Made by a program: the position numbers and the translations under genes. The notes below the pieces were generated by a model that was given only the letters and a program-made list of their open reading frames with translations, did no database searches and had not been told where the DNA came from. This document shows, piece by piece, positions 1-12,441 of a DNA stretch of 64,000 bases (positions are counted from its first letter, which is position 1; the number at the start of each line of letters is the position of its first letter). The DNA comes from Ampullaceana balthica (Eukaryota > Mollusca > Gastropoda > Lymnaeidae), in contig CALYLW010000017.1 of NCBI GenBank assembly GCA_944989445.1, positions 2,552,001-2,616,000 on the forward strand, written 5' to 3'.

Positions 1-1855
1 TCAGTCCCTTGTACAATGAGATATGTGGTCCACATCAGTCCCTTGTGCAATCAGATAATTGGCCCACATCAGTTCCTTGTGCAATGAGATAATTGGTCCA
101 CATCAGTCCCTTGTACAATGAGATAATTGGTCCACATCAGTCCCTAGTGCAATGAGATAATTGGTCCACATCAGTCCCTTGTACAATGAGATATGTGGTC
201 CACATCAGTCCCTTGTACAATGAGATATGTGGTCCACATCAGTCCCTTGTACAATGAGATAATTGGTCCACATCAGTCCCTTGTACAATGAGATAATTGG
301 TCCACATCAGTCCCTTGTACAATGAGATATGTGGTCCACATCTGTCCCTAGTGCAATGAGATAATTGGTCCACATCAGTCCCTTGTACAATGAGATGATT
401 GGTCCACATCAGTCCCTTGTACAATGAGATAATTGGTCCACATCAGTCATTTGTACAATGAGATAATTGGTCCACATCAGTCCCTTGTACAATGAGATAA
501 TTGGTCCACATCTGTCCCTTGTACACTGAGATAATTGGTCCACATCAGTCCCTTGTACAATGAGATAATTGATCCACATCTGTCCCTAGTGCAATGAGAT
601 ATGTGGTCCACATCAGTCCCTTGTACAATGAGATAATTGGTCCACATCTGTCCCTTGTACAATGAGATAATTGGTCCACATCTGTCCCTAGTGCAATGAG
701 ATATGTGGTCCACATCAGTCCCTTGTACAATGAGATATGTGGTCCACATCAGTCCCTTGTACAATGAGATAATTGGTCCACATCAGTCCCTTGTACAATG
801 AGATAATTGGTCCACATCTGTCCCTTGTACAATGAGATAATTGGTCCACATCAGTCCCTTGTACAATGAGATATGTGGTCCACATCTGTCCCTAGTGCAA
901 TGAGATAATTGGTCAACATCAGTCCCTAGTGCAATGAGATAATTGGTCCACATCAGTCCCTTGTACAATGAGATATGTGGTCCACATCAGTCCCTTGTGC
1001 AATCAGATAATTGGTCCACATCAGTCGTCCCTAGTGCAATGAGATAATTGGTCAACATCAGTCCCTAGTGCAATGAGATAATTGGTCCACATCTGTCCCT
1101 TGTGCAATCAGATAATTGGTCCACATCTGTCCCTTGTGCAATGAGATAATTGGTCCACATCAATCCCTGGTGCAATGAGATAATTGGTCCACATCTGTCC
1201 CTAGTGCAATGAGATAATTGGTCCACATCAGTCCCTAGTACAATGAGATAATTGGTCCACATCAGTCCCTTGTACAATGAGATAATTGGTCCACATCTGT
1301 CCCTAGTGCAATGAGATAATTGGTCCACATCAATCCCTGGTGCAATGAGATAATTGGTCCACATCAGTCCCTTGTGCAATCAGATAATTGGTCCACATCT
1401 GTCCCTTGTGCAATGAGATAATTGGTCCACATCAATCCCTGGTGCAATGAGATAATTGGTCCACATCTGTCCCTAGTGCAATGAGATAATTGGTCCACAT
1501 CAGTCCCTAGTACAATGAGATAATTGGTCCACATCAGTCCCTTGTACAATGAGATAATTGGTCCACATCTGTCCCTAGTGCAATGAGATAATTGGTCCAC
1601 ATCAATCCCTGGTGCAATGAGATAATTGGTCCACATCAGTCCCTTGTACAATGAGATAATTTGTCCACATCTGTCCCTAGTGCAATGAGATAATTGGTCC
1701 ACATCAGTCCCTTGTACAATGAGATAATTGGTCCACATCAGTCCCTTGTACAATGAGATAATTGGTCCACATATGTCCCTTGTACAATGAGATAATTGGT
1801 CCACATCAATCCCTAGTGCAATGAGATAATTGGTCCACATCAATCCCTGGTTCAT
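1..1855. repeat. 34-bp minisatellite array, truncated by window edge
   Basis: About 54 head-to-tail copies of a 34-bp unit, typified by TCAGTCCCTTGTACAATGAG followed by an ATAATTGGTCCACA-type end. Units vary at a few sites: ATAATTGG or ATATGTGG, CTTGTAC or CTAGTGC, CATCAG or CATCTG or CATCAA. Blocks of several units recur with the same variants (compare about 1135-1380 with 1425-1660), which indicates multi-unit duplications. One small indel lies at about 1022-1028. The array starts before position 1, so its full length is unknown. The reverse strand stays open over long stretches, but only because the unit lacks stops in the frames used. I see no sign of a real protein. Confidence 0.97.
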
Positions 1856-2077
1856 GGTATAAGTGCCTGGACCACCAACATTAGACCCATGTAATCGGGT
1901 CTAACATCGCGTGTTTCTTGATGCAGAAGTGTGCGCGTGCATGCAAACTTAATTGTATCAGACAGGGTGCCCTCCAATGGGGGTCATCCCCATTGACCTC
2001 AAAAACAAAATTGTTAAATTACGATATCTGAAACTCGGAAACTCATCTTTGCGCCCTTTCATCTTTTGAAAAGTTCT

Positions 2078-2109
<32 letters not shown>

Positions 2110-2505
2110 CCTATTTGCGTCTCCTCTCTCTTAACCCTGTATACTCTTTTTATCTCACTCTGTCTTTGGGTGCCTATCTATTGCCTTTGTTTACATTTTT
2201 TCTTATCTTTCTATGTTCTCCTTCCTATTCCTGTAGGTTTTCTCCGCAAAGTTTATGTAATGCAAAGAAAATATTGAGTTTATCATTTTTAGTGTAAGGG
2301 AAGGAGTCTGTGTGTGTGTGTTGAATGTCTGTATTTGTGTATAAGGGGGCGGGCTTGTAAAATAACCTGTTTTAAAAACAAATTAGTTTTTTTAAAGAAC
2401 ATTATCGATTTTTTTATAGTAATATGGGAAGAATTCCTCATAAATACGACTCTAGACACCACATTTAGATCTTCTTTTGCTCTCTCTAAACTTGATATCC
2501 CTAAC
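1856..2505. other. Intergenic spacer with a CT-rich run
   Basis: No gene recognised. It contains a C-run and (CT)n stretch at about 2077-2110 and otherwise unique-looking AT-rich sequence. The small open frame at 2115-2297 translates to a hydrophobic, low-complexity peptide and has no supporting splice or family signal. Confidence 0.6.
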
Positions 2506-2877
2506 TAGTGGCGTCACTAGGGTGATGCGTGGGGTGCGGACAGCACCGGGTGATACTAACACAGTGGGGGTGGGGACACCAATGTTCTCTCTAACGTTCC
2601 TTGGTCCGTGTGCAAAGTACAAAATCTCGTGTGCAGAGTTGCACATCATCTATTTTTGGTGTAATATTTTACTAAATTTGCTGCGCGGTAATTCTAAACT
2701 GCTGCGCGGCGTCGGTCAGATATCTGCGCAGCCGCGCAGCTTAAAGGGAACATTGGGTGACAACAAAGTGTAAAATTCTGTATGTTCCCTTTAATTGGCA
2801 TTGGGAGACTCGAAGAAGGTCTTTGGAGTACGTCGTGATTGGGTGACACCATGAACACCAACCCTAGAGACGCTCTG
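2506..2877. mobile_element. hAT-type MITE (GGCGTCACTAGGG family), interrupted
   Basis: The left end reads TAGTGGCGTCACTAGGG and the right end ACCCTAGAGACGCTCTG, an imperfect terminal inverted repeat. The flanks are TCCCTAAC and TCCCCAAC, an 8-bp target-site duplication with one mismatch, as expected for hAT transposons. The same family lies at 15504-15913 (perfect 8-bp duplication) and 57454-61000. A second MITE (2580-2755) is inserted inside it. No coding capacity. Confidence 0.8.
2580..2755. mobile_element. hAT-type MITE with CAATGTTC termini, nested
   Basis: The ends CAATGTTCTCTCTAA and TTAAAGGGAACATTG are inverted repeats. The flanking octamers GGGGACAC and GGTGACAA match at six of eight positions. 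The internal sequence contains TGTGCAAAGT and CTGCGCGG motifs shared with copies at 11742-11926 and 48940-49130. It sits inside the MITE at 2506-2877, so it inserted later. Confidence 0.8.
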
Positions 2878-3029
2878 TCCCCAACTACAGTGGTAGTCGC
2901 TATAAGTACCTGGGCCTTTGTTGGCATCGCCCTCTGGTGGTATGATAAGTATTAGGTTATTAGTCTATGGCTATGGCAAAGTGAGTGCATGTGATATTGT
3001 ATCCGGAATGGGGCTGGGGGGGGGTTTCA

Positions 3030-3999
3030 CCGACAAAACGGCCACGGACAAAACGGCCCCGACAAATGGGCTCCGACCTAACGGCCCCGACAAAACGGCC
3101 CAGGACTAATAGATAGACTAGTAGTAAAATGTTCAATCAAATTTTAAATTCTTATTTTTACTCACTGATTCAGTGTCAGGTTTAAATCACAAGAAACAAT
3201 AATAATGACATCACAATAAAGAATTTAAGTATCAAGTCACGGTTTTTTTGTGTGTGTTTTTTTTTGACAAGAAATAATATAATAACATCACCAGAAATAA
3301 TTTTACAACTTTACCACTTTTTTAAAGGAGGAAAAAGTTGACAAAAGCTTAAAATGAAAAGGAAAAAAAAGACAGAAAAAAAAAGAAAAAAAAAGGAAAA
3401 AAAAGTTATGTCGGGGCCGTTATGTCAGGGCCGTTTTTAAATCCCTTATATTAACTTCGCGGCCGTCTCTCTCTCTCTCTCTCTGTCTTGGGCTCGGCGG
3501 GCGGGCGGGCGGAAAAACAGAAGTCAAAAATGACCCACTTCCCATGATCCGATCGAACTGAAATTTGGCACACGGACCCGTCTGACCTAACAATGCATCG
3601 TATCAAAATTTCAGATCGATCGAACGTACCGTAATTAAATTAATGCATTTTTAGTTTATCCTTATATGAGGTATGTAATTTAAATTCACGATTTGTTGTT
3701 TTTTTGCCACGTGAAAGTTTGAGCATTGAGGCGACCCAACGAAACGACGGTGCGCTTTTGTTTACATTTTACGTGTCACTCTGAGCTCGGTCAAGCGAAT
3801 CGGTGACCAGACTTTTCCCCTCTCCCCCCACCCACCCCTCCCCCCCCCAACTAGGGTTATGATGCAAAGTTGAGTTAAGACAGATTCAGTCTGTAAATGT
3901 TTGAAAATAATCAATACTGTTAGTTATGTCTCATATATAAGGGATTTATAGTCAAAAACTTTGTTTTTACGGGTTTGTTTTATTTCGGGGCCGTTTTGA
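3030..3999. mobile_element. MITE with AAAACGGCC termini, interrupted
   Basis: The left part has several copies of GACAAAACGGCCCC (3032-3107). The right part has the inverted form GGGGCCGTTTTGAC (ending near 3999), plus GGGGCCGTTATGTC at about 3413. Internal sequence at 3105-3230 is clearly related to 41765-41880, a second copy with the same ends. A different repeat (about 3434-3985) is inserted near the right end. Superfamily not determined. Confidence 0.6.
3434..3985. repeat. Dispersed element with AAATCCCTTATATTA end
   Basis: Starts AAATCCCTTATATTAACTTC and ends near ATATAAGGGATTTATAGTC and TTTTTACGGGTTTGTTTT. A closely similar copy occupies 52981-53510. The shared internal block includes GAAATTTGGCACACGGACCC and CAGATCGATCGAACGTACC. 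The short inverted ends (AATCCCTTATAT and ATATAAGGGATT) suggest a non-autonomous transposon. Helitron relatives can look similar, but I cannot assign a class. Confidence 0.55.
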
Positions 4000-5385
4000 C
4001 GGGTCACAGGCTGGGGGATTGCAAGTTGGTTTGATAATCGAACATCCGGGCATTTGATGTCCTTCTTGGTCGTACATAGATCTATTAAATATACTTTAAT
4101 TTGTATACGTTAAATGTGTTGAAGTCAGCCAAATCTCTCTCTTTCTCTCTCTCTAACGTGATTGAAATTTTCTCCGCAACTTCCCACGCCCCACCATTGT
4201 CCTTACATTATTAACACAAATTATAATGGTATGCTGATGACACGACTGCTTCGCGTGTTAGTTTAATTGTCATGGTCTTTGGGGCATTTAAAGAGTTTTG
4301 TTCATTTTCCCCCCTGAACGTTTTTTCAACTTCACCGAGGCCTACGACTTTTTTCTTTTACAACGATTTCGTTTGAGCCTTAATTAGGTGTGTAAGCGAC
4401 GGCCCGCAGGTCACATCGGCCATCTGAAACGTTAAATGCTCCCAGAAAAGATACCGTATGTACAAAACAAAATAATTAAATATAATACTATTTGGAAAAA
4501 CTAAATTTTCCATTGTTAATTTAATTCTATTTAATACGTTGTCACAAAATTCGATGTATCTTTTAGAATTTTAGCCGAAGAAATAGATTCATGTCTCACC
4601 CCATAAAAAAACAAAAAAAAACACACACACTGCATACCCCTGCTTGGGTTTTAGTCCAATAAACAAAGTTAAAAGCTTTGCAAACAACGCCCTCTGACGT
4701 TCAGTTGATCATAGTTGATGGGTCAATAGTCAAAGTACATCCAATGAGATTCATTGCGATCTCGGTTGCCATTAATGATCGAGGTTGTCATGGTAACAAG
4801 GATATCGAGGATTGCAAATGGAGGAATGAGAGTAACACAAAGATCGTGTTTGAGTTTAATTTATTTTATTTTAAAATAGAGAAGAAAAAAAAAGAAAGAA
4901 ATCTTTCCAATGATTTTGCACGTTTTCCTTAACTTTTTGTTAAATCAAAATTCAACTTTATACATTTGAATGAATTAAAGTATTACCACATAGCTACATG
5001 AAACTATTTGCATAAGTTTTATTTCACTTATAATAAAAAATTAAACGACAGTGGTGACATATTTTAAGTTCTTATCTCTTGCTTAAAAACTGATTGAACA
5101 AAAAAATATTATAAACGCAGTAGAGCACAGTACAATAAAATAATGGCATGAAATTACCGCAGTTGGCATGACACACTAGAATTTGATTTTCACAATGTCT
5201 CCGTATAAACATTTTCTGACCGAATAAAACTACTGATTTTATAAATTAACCTTTTTTTAAAGTAGCATACTTAAGACAGTTTATGAAGCTGGATGTCTTT
5301 ATCCACATCAAACCCGTTTCTTGCATGTTATCATCGGGATCCTTCCGTCTCGTTGGGTTGGGTTGCATTTCCTCGTGTGGCTGAA
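4000..5385. other. AT-rich spacer, nothing recognised
   Basis: Low-complexity AT-rich sequence with short CT and CA runs (for example 4133-4155 and 4619-4632). The open frame at 4678-4932 has no recognisable family or splice context. Because a Gr-like exon lies at 6885, missing upstream exons could be here, but I could not identify any. Confidence 0.5.
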
Positions 5386-5639
5386 GGGCCGTCCATAAAG
5401 AACGTCACGTTATTTTTGACCATTTTGACTCCCCCTGGGTCACAAATCTCGCCCCCCTCCCCTAAAGAACGTCACACTTTCGAACAAAAAGTGTTGTTTT
5501 TTATTAACAAAATAATTAAAATTTAATGTTAAACACCGTGACGTCACACATGGCCCCTCCCCCCCTGTCACAAAGTGTCACACTTTCTTACACCCCCTCC
5601 CCCCCCCCTCTGGAGCGTGACGTACTTTATGGACGGCCC
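5386..5639. mobile_element. MITE with GGCCGTCCATAAAG termini
   Basis: The left end reads GGGCCGTCCATAAAGAACGTCAC. The right end, GGAGCGTGACGTACTTTATGGACGGCCC read inward, is its inverted repeat. The interior has C/G-rich runs and an AT-rich core. A close copy lies at 16354-16600, and longer relatives with related termini lie at 52267-52714 and 56899-57283. I do not assign a superfamily because no clean target duplication is visible. Confidence 0.8.
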
Positions 5640-6364
5640 CTGAGCAGTCCTATCCTTGAGTAACAGTCTTTTGCATGTTATAGTGATCAAGAAAATGTTT
5701 GTGGATAGACAAACTGAATTTAGTTGATACGGTTGAACTGATTGACCTTCATGTCACGTATAAACAGCTACTCATGTTCCGACCATTGGACAGCCAGAAA
5801 TTTGTTCATAAATTACCGAATATGTATTTGGCGTGTGGCGCCGCGTTCAAACTGCTTCTCATCAAAACTACTTCAAACGGATTCCTTTCTGTTTCCAAAA
5901 CCTTCCCTCTCTACTCTCTCCCCATGCGCCCCTTCACCCCTTTTCCCAGCAAATTTCAACCATGTTTGACATATTTAATAATAATAATATAATAATTGAT
6001 AGTTTATATAGTGCTGCGCCCCAGCAAATAGCTGGTCTCACAGCGCTGCACGTAAAATATAGTAGCACACATATAATAATAAGCAATGTCACCAATGTAA
6101 AAGATACATATCATAAATACAACATATCACGACAAGACAGTGTGCATGAGCAACATTTATCATTTAAAGAAATGTTTGATTGTGAATAAAATTAAATTTT
6201 GAATGTAAAGTTTGAAGAGTTGTGTTTTTGTGTGCAGTCTTGAGGGCCTGAGTATTTGGAATGCTGCGAATTTACGAAGCATAACAACAACAAAAAAATA
6301 ATAAACGGCTTTCAGACAGTAAGCTATACATCGTGACGGTCTGAGTTCAGGTATAAACGTTGAT
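5640..6364. other. Spacer with one unexplained open frame
   Basis: Mostly unassigned. The + frame at about 5702-5880 encodes a non-repetitive peptide (WIDKLNLVDTVELIDLHV and onward) without an obvious family. It is included because it reads less like random AT-rich sequence than its neighbours, but no splice sites or conserved motif support it as an exon. Confidence 0.35.
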
Positions 6365-6481
6365 GATGTGCACAGGGGCGTTTTCAAACGGCAAAGTTAA
6401 TTATGTGCACAGGGGCGTTTTCAAACAGCAAAGTTAATTATGTGCACAGGGGCGTTTTCAAACGGCAAAGTTAATTATGTG
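6365..6481. repeat. 37-bp tandem repeat, about 3 copies
   Basis: The unit GTGCACAGGGGCGTTTTCAA followed by ACGGCAAAGTTAATTAT occurs three times in a row, with one A/C difference. No coding or structural role is apparent. Confidence 0.9.
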
Positions 6482-6884
6482 GAATGGTAAAAGGGGGCGG
6501 TTGGGAATTATAATATCTGGATTGAAGCTAATCACGACAAGGTGGTGTTTTGAGTTTAATAGATGCAATCATTCTTCACAGCGGATCATCAAATAAATAG
6601 TAATTTTCTAGATGCGTGTATACGAGGAGGGGAGAGGGGGGGGGTTAACACTGTGCTCAATAGACGCTCAAAAAAAGAAAAAAATTCCTATAAATTTGAA
6701 TGAAATGATCTATTATAATATAAAGCTGCTTGCTTGAATGAATGTAAATGTTACGTAAAGTAAGTTTTAGTTCACGCCTTGCCAACCCCAATGGTTAGTG
6801 GCATGTGTCTTAGTATTATAAAAATAGTTTTAAATAATGTCACGTGTCTCACAATTTCAATATTTTATATTGATCTACTTTCAG

Positions 6885-9800
6885 GCAGGAGGAGTTTGTG
6901 ATGCAATTTATGCTGCGGATTGGAGCAGGTATCCTAAGCATTTCTTACATAAGGTAACAATGAGTCGGTTGTAACAACTGGGGATCGTAACACGTATGTT
7001 GCTGGTGAATAGAGAATTCCAGGGCAAATGGCGCAGCGCTATATCAGATCTGTAGACCTCCATTTCTAGTTGTTTCGAAATGTATGGAAATACATGTATC
7101 CCTAAAAAAAAAGTAACCTCACGCCACTGTAAAAAAAAGAACGGTCTTAACAAATTTGAAAATACATAATTCTCATATTTGATTCGTCAAAGTAACACTG
7201 CAATTTCAAAAGAACACGTGTAATTTCCGATATCTGTGGAAATAAGGTTATTAAAAATATAAATTTTTTTAAAAAACAGTGTGTAATATTTACATTTTAA
7301 CGGAGATTTAAATACTGATGCAACGAATCCATGGTGGGGAAAAAAGGGGGCTGTCCACATAGTAAAATATAGTTCATGGGGGAGGGGGGTAAAATTGGTC
7401 ATTGTTGTACTAAAAAGAGTGAGAGGGGGCATGTAAACACTTATAAAAGTTTAGTGTTTTACTTGAAGGCATGTTTTATCAAGCAATGTTAGTGATGTGA
7501 GGTTCCCGCTTTGGATGGGGGAGTGGAAGGTGGTATATATAGTCACCCGCGCTCAGCGGGTTATCTTTAGTATCATAAAAAGAGCCTAGGTATTCCGGGG
7601 CTTCTATTGCCTTCTATATATGCTTTGATTTTTAAAAGTTTATACTCAGAATGGTTTTGTTTAATTAATGCGTTAAATGGCTCCCGTGATTACTGAACCA
7701 CTCCACCTCCTACACTGAAGAGAAGGGCATAAACGTGATGTTTCTTTTTATCATGCGCGGTTATTGTATGCCGTATCACAGTTAAAACGCGTACGCCCCT
7801 TGATGTATTTATAGCAACGCGTTTTGTCCACCATCAACACACAGGCCTACTCAGAGAGATGTTACTCATAGAGATGTTACTCATAGAGATGTTACTCATA
7901 GAGATGTTACTCATAGAGATGTTACTCATAGAGATGTTACTCATAGAGATGTTACTCATAGAGATGTTACTCATAGAGATGTTACTCATAGAGATGTTAC
8001 TCAGAGAGATGTTACTCATAGAGATGTTACTCATAGAGATGTTACTCATAGAGATGTTACTCATAGAGATGTTACTCATAGAGATGTTACTCATAGAGAT
8101 GTTACTCATAGAGATGTTACTCATAGAGATGTTACTCATAGAGATGTTACTCATAGAGATGTTACTCATAGAGATGTTACTCATAGAGATGTTACTCATA
8201 GAGATGTTACTCATAGAGATGTTACTCATAGAGATGTTACTCATAGAGATGTTACTCATAGAGATGTTACTCATAGAGATGTTACTCAGAGAGATGTTAC
8301 TCAGAGAGATGTTACTCAGAGAGATGTTACTCATAGAGATGTTACTCATAGAGATGTTACTCAGAGAGATGTTACTCAGAGAGATGTTACTCAGAGAGAT
8401 GTTACTCATAGAGATGTTACTCATAGAGATGTTACTCATAGAGATGTTACTCAGAGAGATGTTACTCAGAGAGATGTTACTCAGAGAGATGTTACTCATA
8501 GAGATGTTACTCATAGAGATGTTACTCATAGAGATGTTACTCAGAGAGATGTTACTCAGAGAGATGTTACTCAGAGAGATGTTACTCAGAGAGATGTTAC
8601 TCATAGAGATGTTACTCAGAGAGATGTTACTCAGAGAGATGTTACTCATAGAGATGTTACTCATAGAGATGTTACTCATAGAGATGTTACTCAGAGAGAT
8701 GTTACTCAGAGAGATGTTACTCATAGAGATGTTACTCATAGAGATGTTACTCATAGAGATGTTACTCAGAGAGATGTTACTCAGAGAGATGTTACTCATA
8801 GAGATGTTACTCATAGAGATGTTACTCATAGAGATGTTACTCATAGAGATGTTACTCAGAGAGTTATGAGATGTTACTCATAGAGATGTTACTCATAGAG
8901 ATGTTACTCATAGAGATGTTACTCATAGAGATGTTACTCATAGAGATGTTACTCATAGAGATGTTACTCATAGAGATGTTACTCATAGAGATGTTACTCA
9001 TAGAGATGTTACTCATAGAGATGTTACTCATAGAGATGTTACTCATAGAGATGTTACTCATAGAGATGTTACTCATAGAGATGTTACTCATAGAGATGTT
9101 ACTCATAGAGATGTTACTCATAGAGATGTTACTCATAGAGATGTTACTCATAGAGATGTTACTCATAGAGATGTTACTCATAGAGATGTTACTCATAGAG
9201 ATGTTACTCATAGAGATGTTACTCATAGAGATGTTACTCATAGAGATGTTACTCATAGAGATGTTACTCATAGAGATGTTACTCATAGAGATGTTACTCA
9301 TAGAGATGTTACTCATAGAGATGTTACTCATAGAGATGTTACTCATAGAGATGTTACTCATAGAGATGTTACTCATAGAGATGTTACTCATAGAGATGTT
9401 ACTCATAGAGATGTTACTCATAGAGATGTTACTCATAGAGATGTTACTCATAGAGATGTTACTCATAGAGATGTTACTCATAGAGATGTTACTCATAGAG
9501 ATGTTACTCATAGAGATGTTACTCATAGAGATGTTACTCATAGAGATGTTACTCATAGAGATGTTACTCATAGAGATGTTACTCATAGAGATGTTACTCA
9601 TAGAGATGTTACTCATAGAGATGTTACTCATAGAGTTACTCATAGAGATGTTACTCATAGAGATGTTACTCATAGAGATGTTACTCATAGAGATGTTACT
9701 CATAGAGATGTTACTCATAGAGATGTTACTCATAGAGATGTTACTCATAGAGATGTTACTCATAGAGATGTTACTCATAGAGATGTTACTCATAGAGATG

Positions 9801-12238
9801 TTACTCATAGAGATGTTACTCATAGAGATGTTACTCATAGAGATGTTACTCATAGAGATGTTACTCATAGAGATGTTACTCATAGAGATGTTACTCATAG
9901 AGATGTTACTCATAGAGATGTTACTCATAGAGATGTTACTCATAGAGATGTTACTCATAGAGATGTTACTCATAGAGATGTTACTCATAGAGATGTTACT
10001 CATAGAGATGTTACTCATAGAGATGTTACTCATAGAGATGTTACTCATAGAGATGTTACTCATAGAGATGTTACTCATAGAGATGTTACTCATAGAGATG
10101 TTACTCATAGAGATGTTACTCATAGAGATGTTACTCATAGAGATGTTACTCATAGAGATGTTACTCATAGAGATGTTACTCATAGAGATGTTACTCATAG
10201 AGATGTTACTCATAGAGATGTTACTCATAGAGATGTTACTCATAGAGATGTTACTCATAGAGATGTTACTCATAGAGATGTTACTCATAGAGATGTTACT
10301 CATAGAGATGTTACTCATAGAGATGTTACTCATAGAGATGTTACTCATAGAGATGTTACTCATAGAGATGTTACTCATAGAGATGTTACTCATAGAGATG
10401 TTACTCATAGAGATGTTACTCATAGAGATGTTACTCATAGAGATGTTACTCATAGAGATGTTACTCATAGAGATGTTACTCATAGAGATGTTACTCATAG
10501 AGATGTTACTCATAGAGATGTTACTCATAGAGATGTTACTCATAGAGATGTTACTCATAGAGATGTTACTCATAGAGATGTTACTCATAGAGATGTTACT
10601 CATAGAGATGTTACTCATAGAGATGTTACTCATAGAGATGTTACTCATAGAGATGTTACTCATAGAGATGTTACTCATAGAGATGTTACTCATAGAGATG
10701 TTACTCATAGAGATGTTACTCATAGAGATGTTACTCATAGAGATGTTACTCATAGAGATGTTACTCATAGAGATGTTACTCATAGAGATGTTACTCATAG
10801 AGATGTTACTCATAGAGATGTTACTCATAGAGATGTTACTCATAGAGATGTTACTCATAGAGATGTTACTCATAGAGATGTTACTCATAGAGATGTTACT
10901 CATAGAGATGTTACTCATAGAGATGTTACTCATAGAGATGTTACTCATAGAGATGTTACTCATAGAGATGTTACTCATAGAGATGTTACTCATAGAGATG
11001 TTACTCATAGAGATGTTACTCATAGAGATGTTACTCATAGAGATGTTACTCATAGAGATGTTACTCATAGAGATGTTACTCATAGAGATGTTACTCATAG
11101 AGATGTTACTCATAGAGATGTTACTCATAGAGATGTTACTCATAGAGATGTTACTCATAGAGATGTTACTCATAGAGATGTTACTCATAGAGATGTTACT
11201 CATAGAGATGTTACTCATAGAGATGTTACTCATAGAGATGTTACTCAGAGAGATGTTACTCATAGAGATGTTACTCATAGAGATGTTACTCAGAGAGATG
11301 TTACTCATAGAGATGTTTCTGTTTGTTGAGCCCGCCAAAGTCATCCTCATCCGTAGAGAACCACTTGTTGATAGATTATATATATATATATTAGGGCTGT
11401 TAACGATTAATTTAAAATTAATCGTTAACTTAAAAATAATAACGATTAATTAATCGTTAATTTCGATTAAAGCCAAAAATTGAAATTTATGGTGTCATAA
11501 GTAACATTTATTAAACGTACTTGTTGAAAATCGAAATAACACTGGAATGTCTTCTTTATAAGATATCTTTTAACCAACAACGCAAACAGACAAATGTATT
11601 GACATTATTTTGTTCAAGTGATGAGCGGGTCTTATTGACAATATAACCAGCCGAGCTGAAAAATCGTTCACATAGCTTTAGATTGTCTCAACTGGAGTTT
11701 CTGACAATGCAATGGATGTTTGGTTTGCATGTGATATGTAGCAATGTTCCCTTTAAGCAGCGCCTCTGCGCAGATATTTGACATGCGCCACGCGTGAGTT
11801 TAGAATCACCGCACAGAAAACTTTGTAAAATATTGCACAAAAAATGGACGTTGTGCAACTTCGCACACGAGTTTTTTTTAAACTTTGCACACGAAACAAC
11901 GAAGCTTAGACTTAGAGGGAACATTGCATGGTAGGCAAACGATTTCTCTCAATGGAAACAATCTTTATCAACATTTTGAACATTCACCTAAGCGCATTGT
12001 TTAAAACAAAAATTTTCGTGTAATCGTCCGGAAATTAGTTTATATTTATCCTTCGAAATATTTTACTTTTTGAATTCCAGTACATTTATAAGTGTTGGGT
12101 CGATTCATCGTTAAAAAAAATTTAATCGTTAAAATTTTTTAACGATTAATCGAGAAATTAATCGTTAATTTCCGAAGCCCTAAAATATAATATGTATATA
12201 TATATATTACCTATATATATATATATAATATATATATG

Positions 12239-12274
<36 letters not shown>

Positions 12275-12293
12275 AATATAGAGGCAGAGAGAC

Positions 12294-12338
<45 letters not shown>

Positions 12339-12353
12339 GACAGACAGAGAGAC

Positions 12354-12441
<88 letters not shown>

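Noticed and set aside
1..1855. Minus-strand frames encoding repeated CTRDRCGP and LMWTNYLI segments
   Set aside because: A direct consequence of the 34-bp minisatellite. Frames end at random variant units.
1..1855. CRISPR array (regular direct repeats)
   Set aside because: The repeats are contiguous, with no unique spacers. The same applies to the arrays at 12821, 14544 and 42208, and the genome is eukaryotic.
4231..4290. YADD-like reading (TATGCTGATGAC) suggesting reverse transcriptase
   Set aside because: The frame is closed just upstream by a stop, and no other RT motif surrounds it.
7834..11453. Open frames of 336-860 codons on both strands (MLLIE and MSNIS repeats)
   Set aside because: They are produced by a 15-bp repeat whose length is a multiple of three and which lacks stops. 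Both strands are equally open and there is no start, splice or non-repeat domain.
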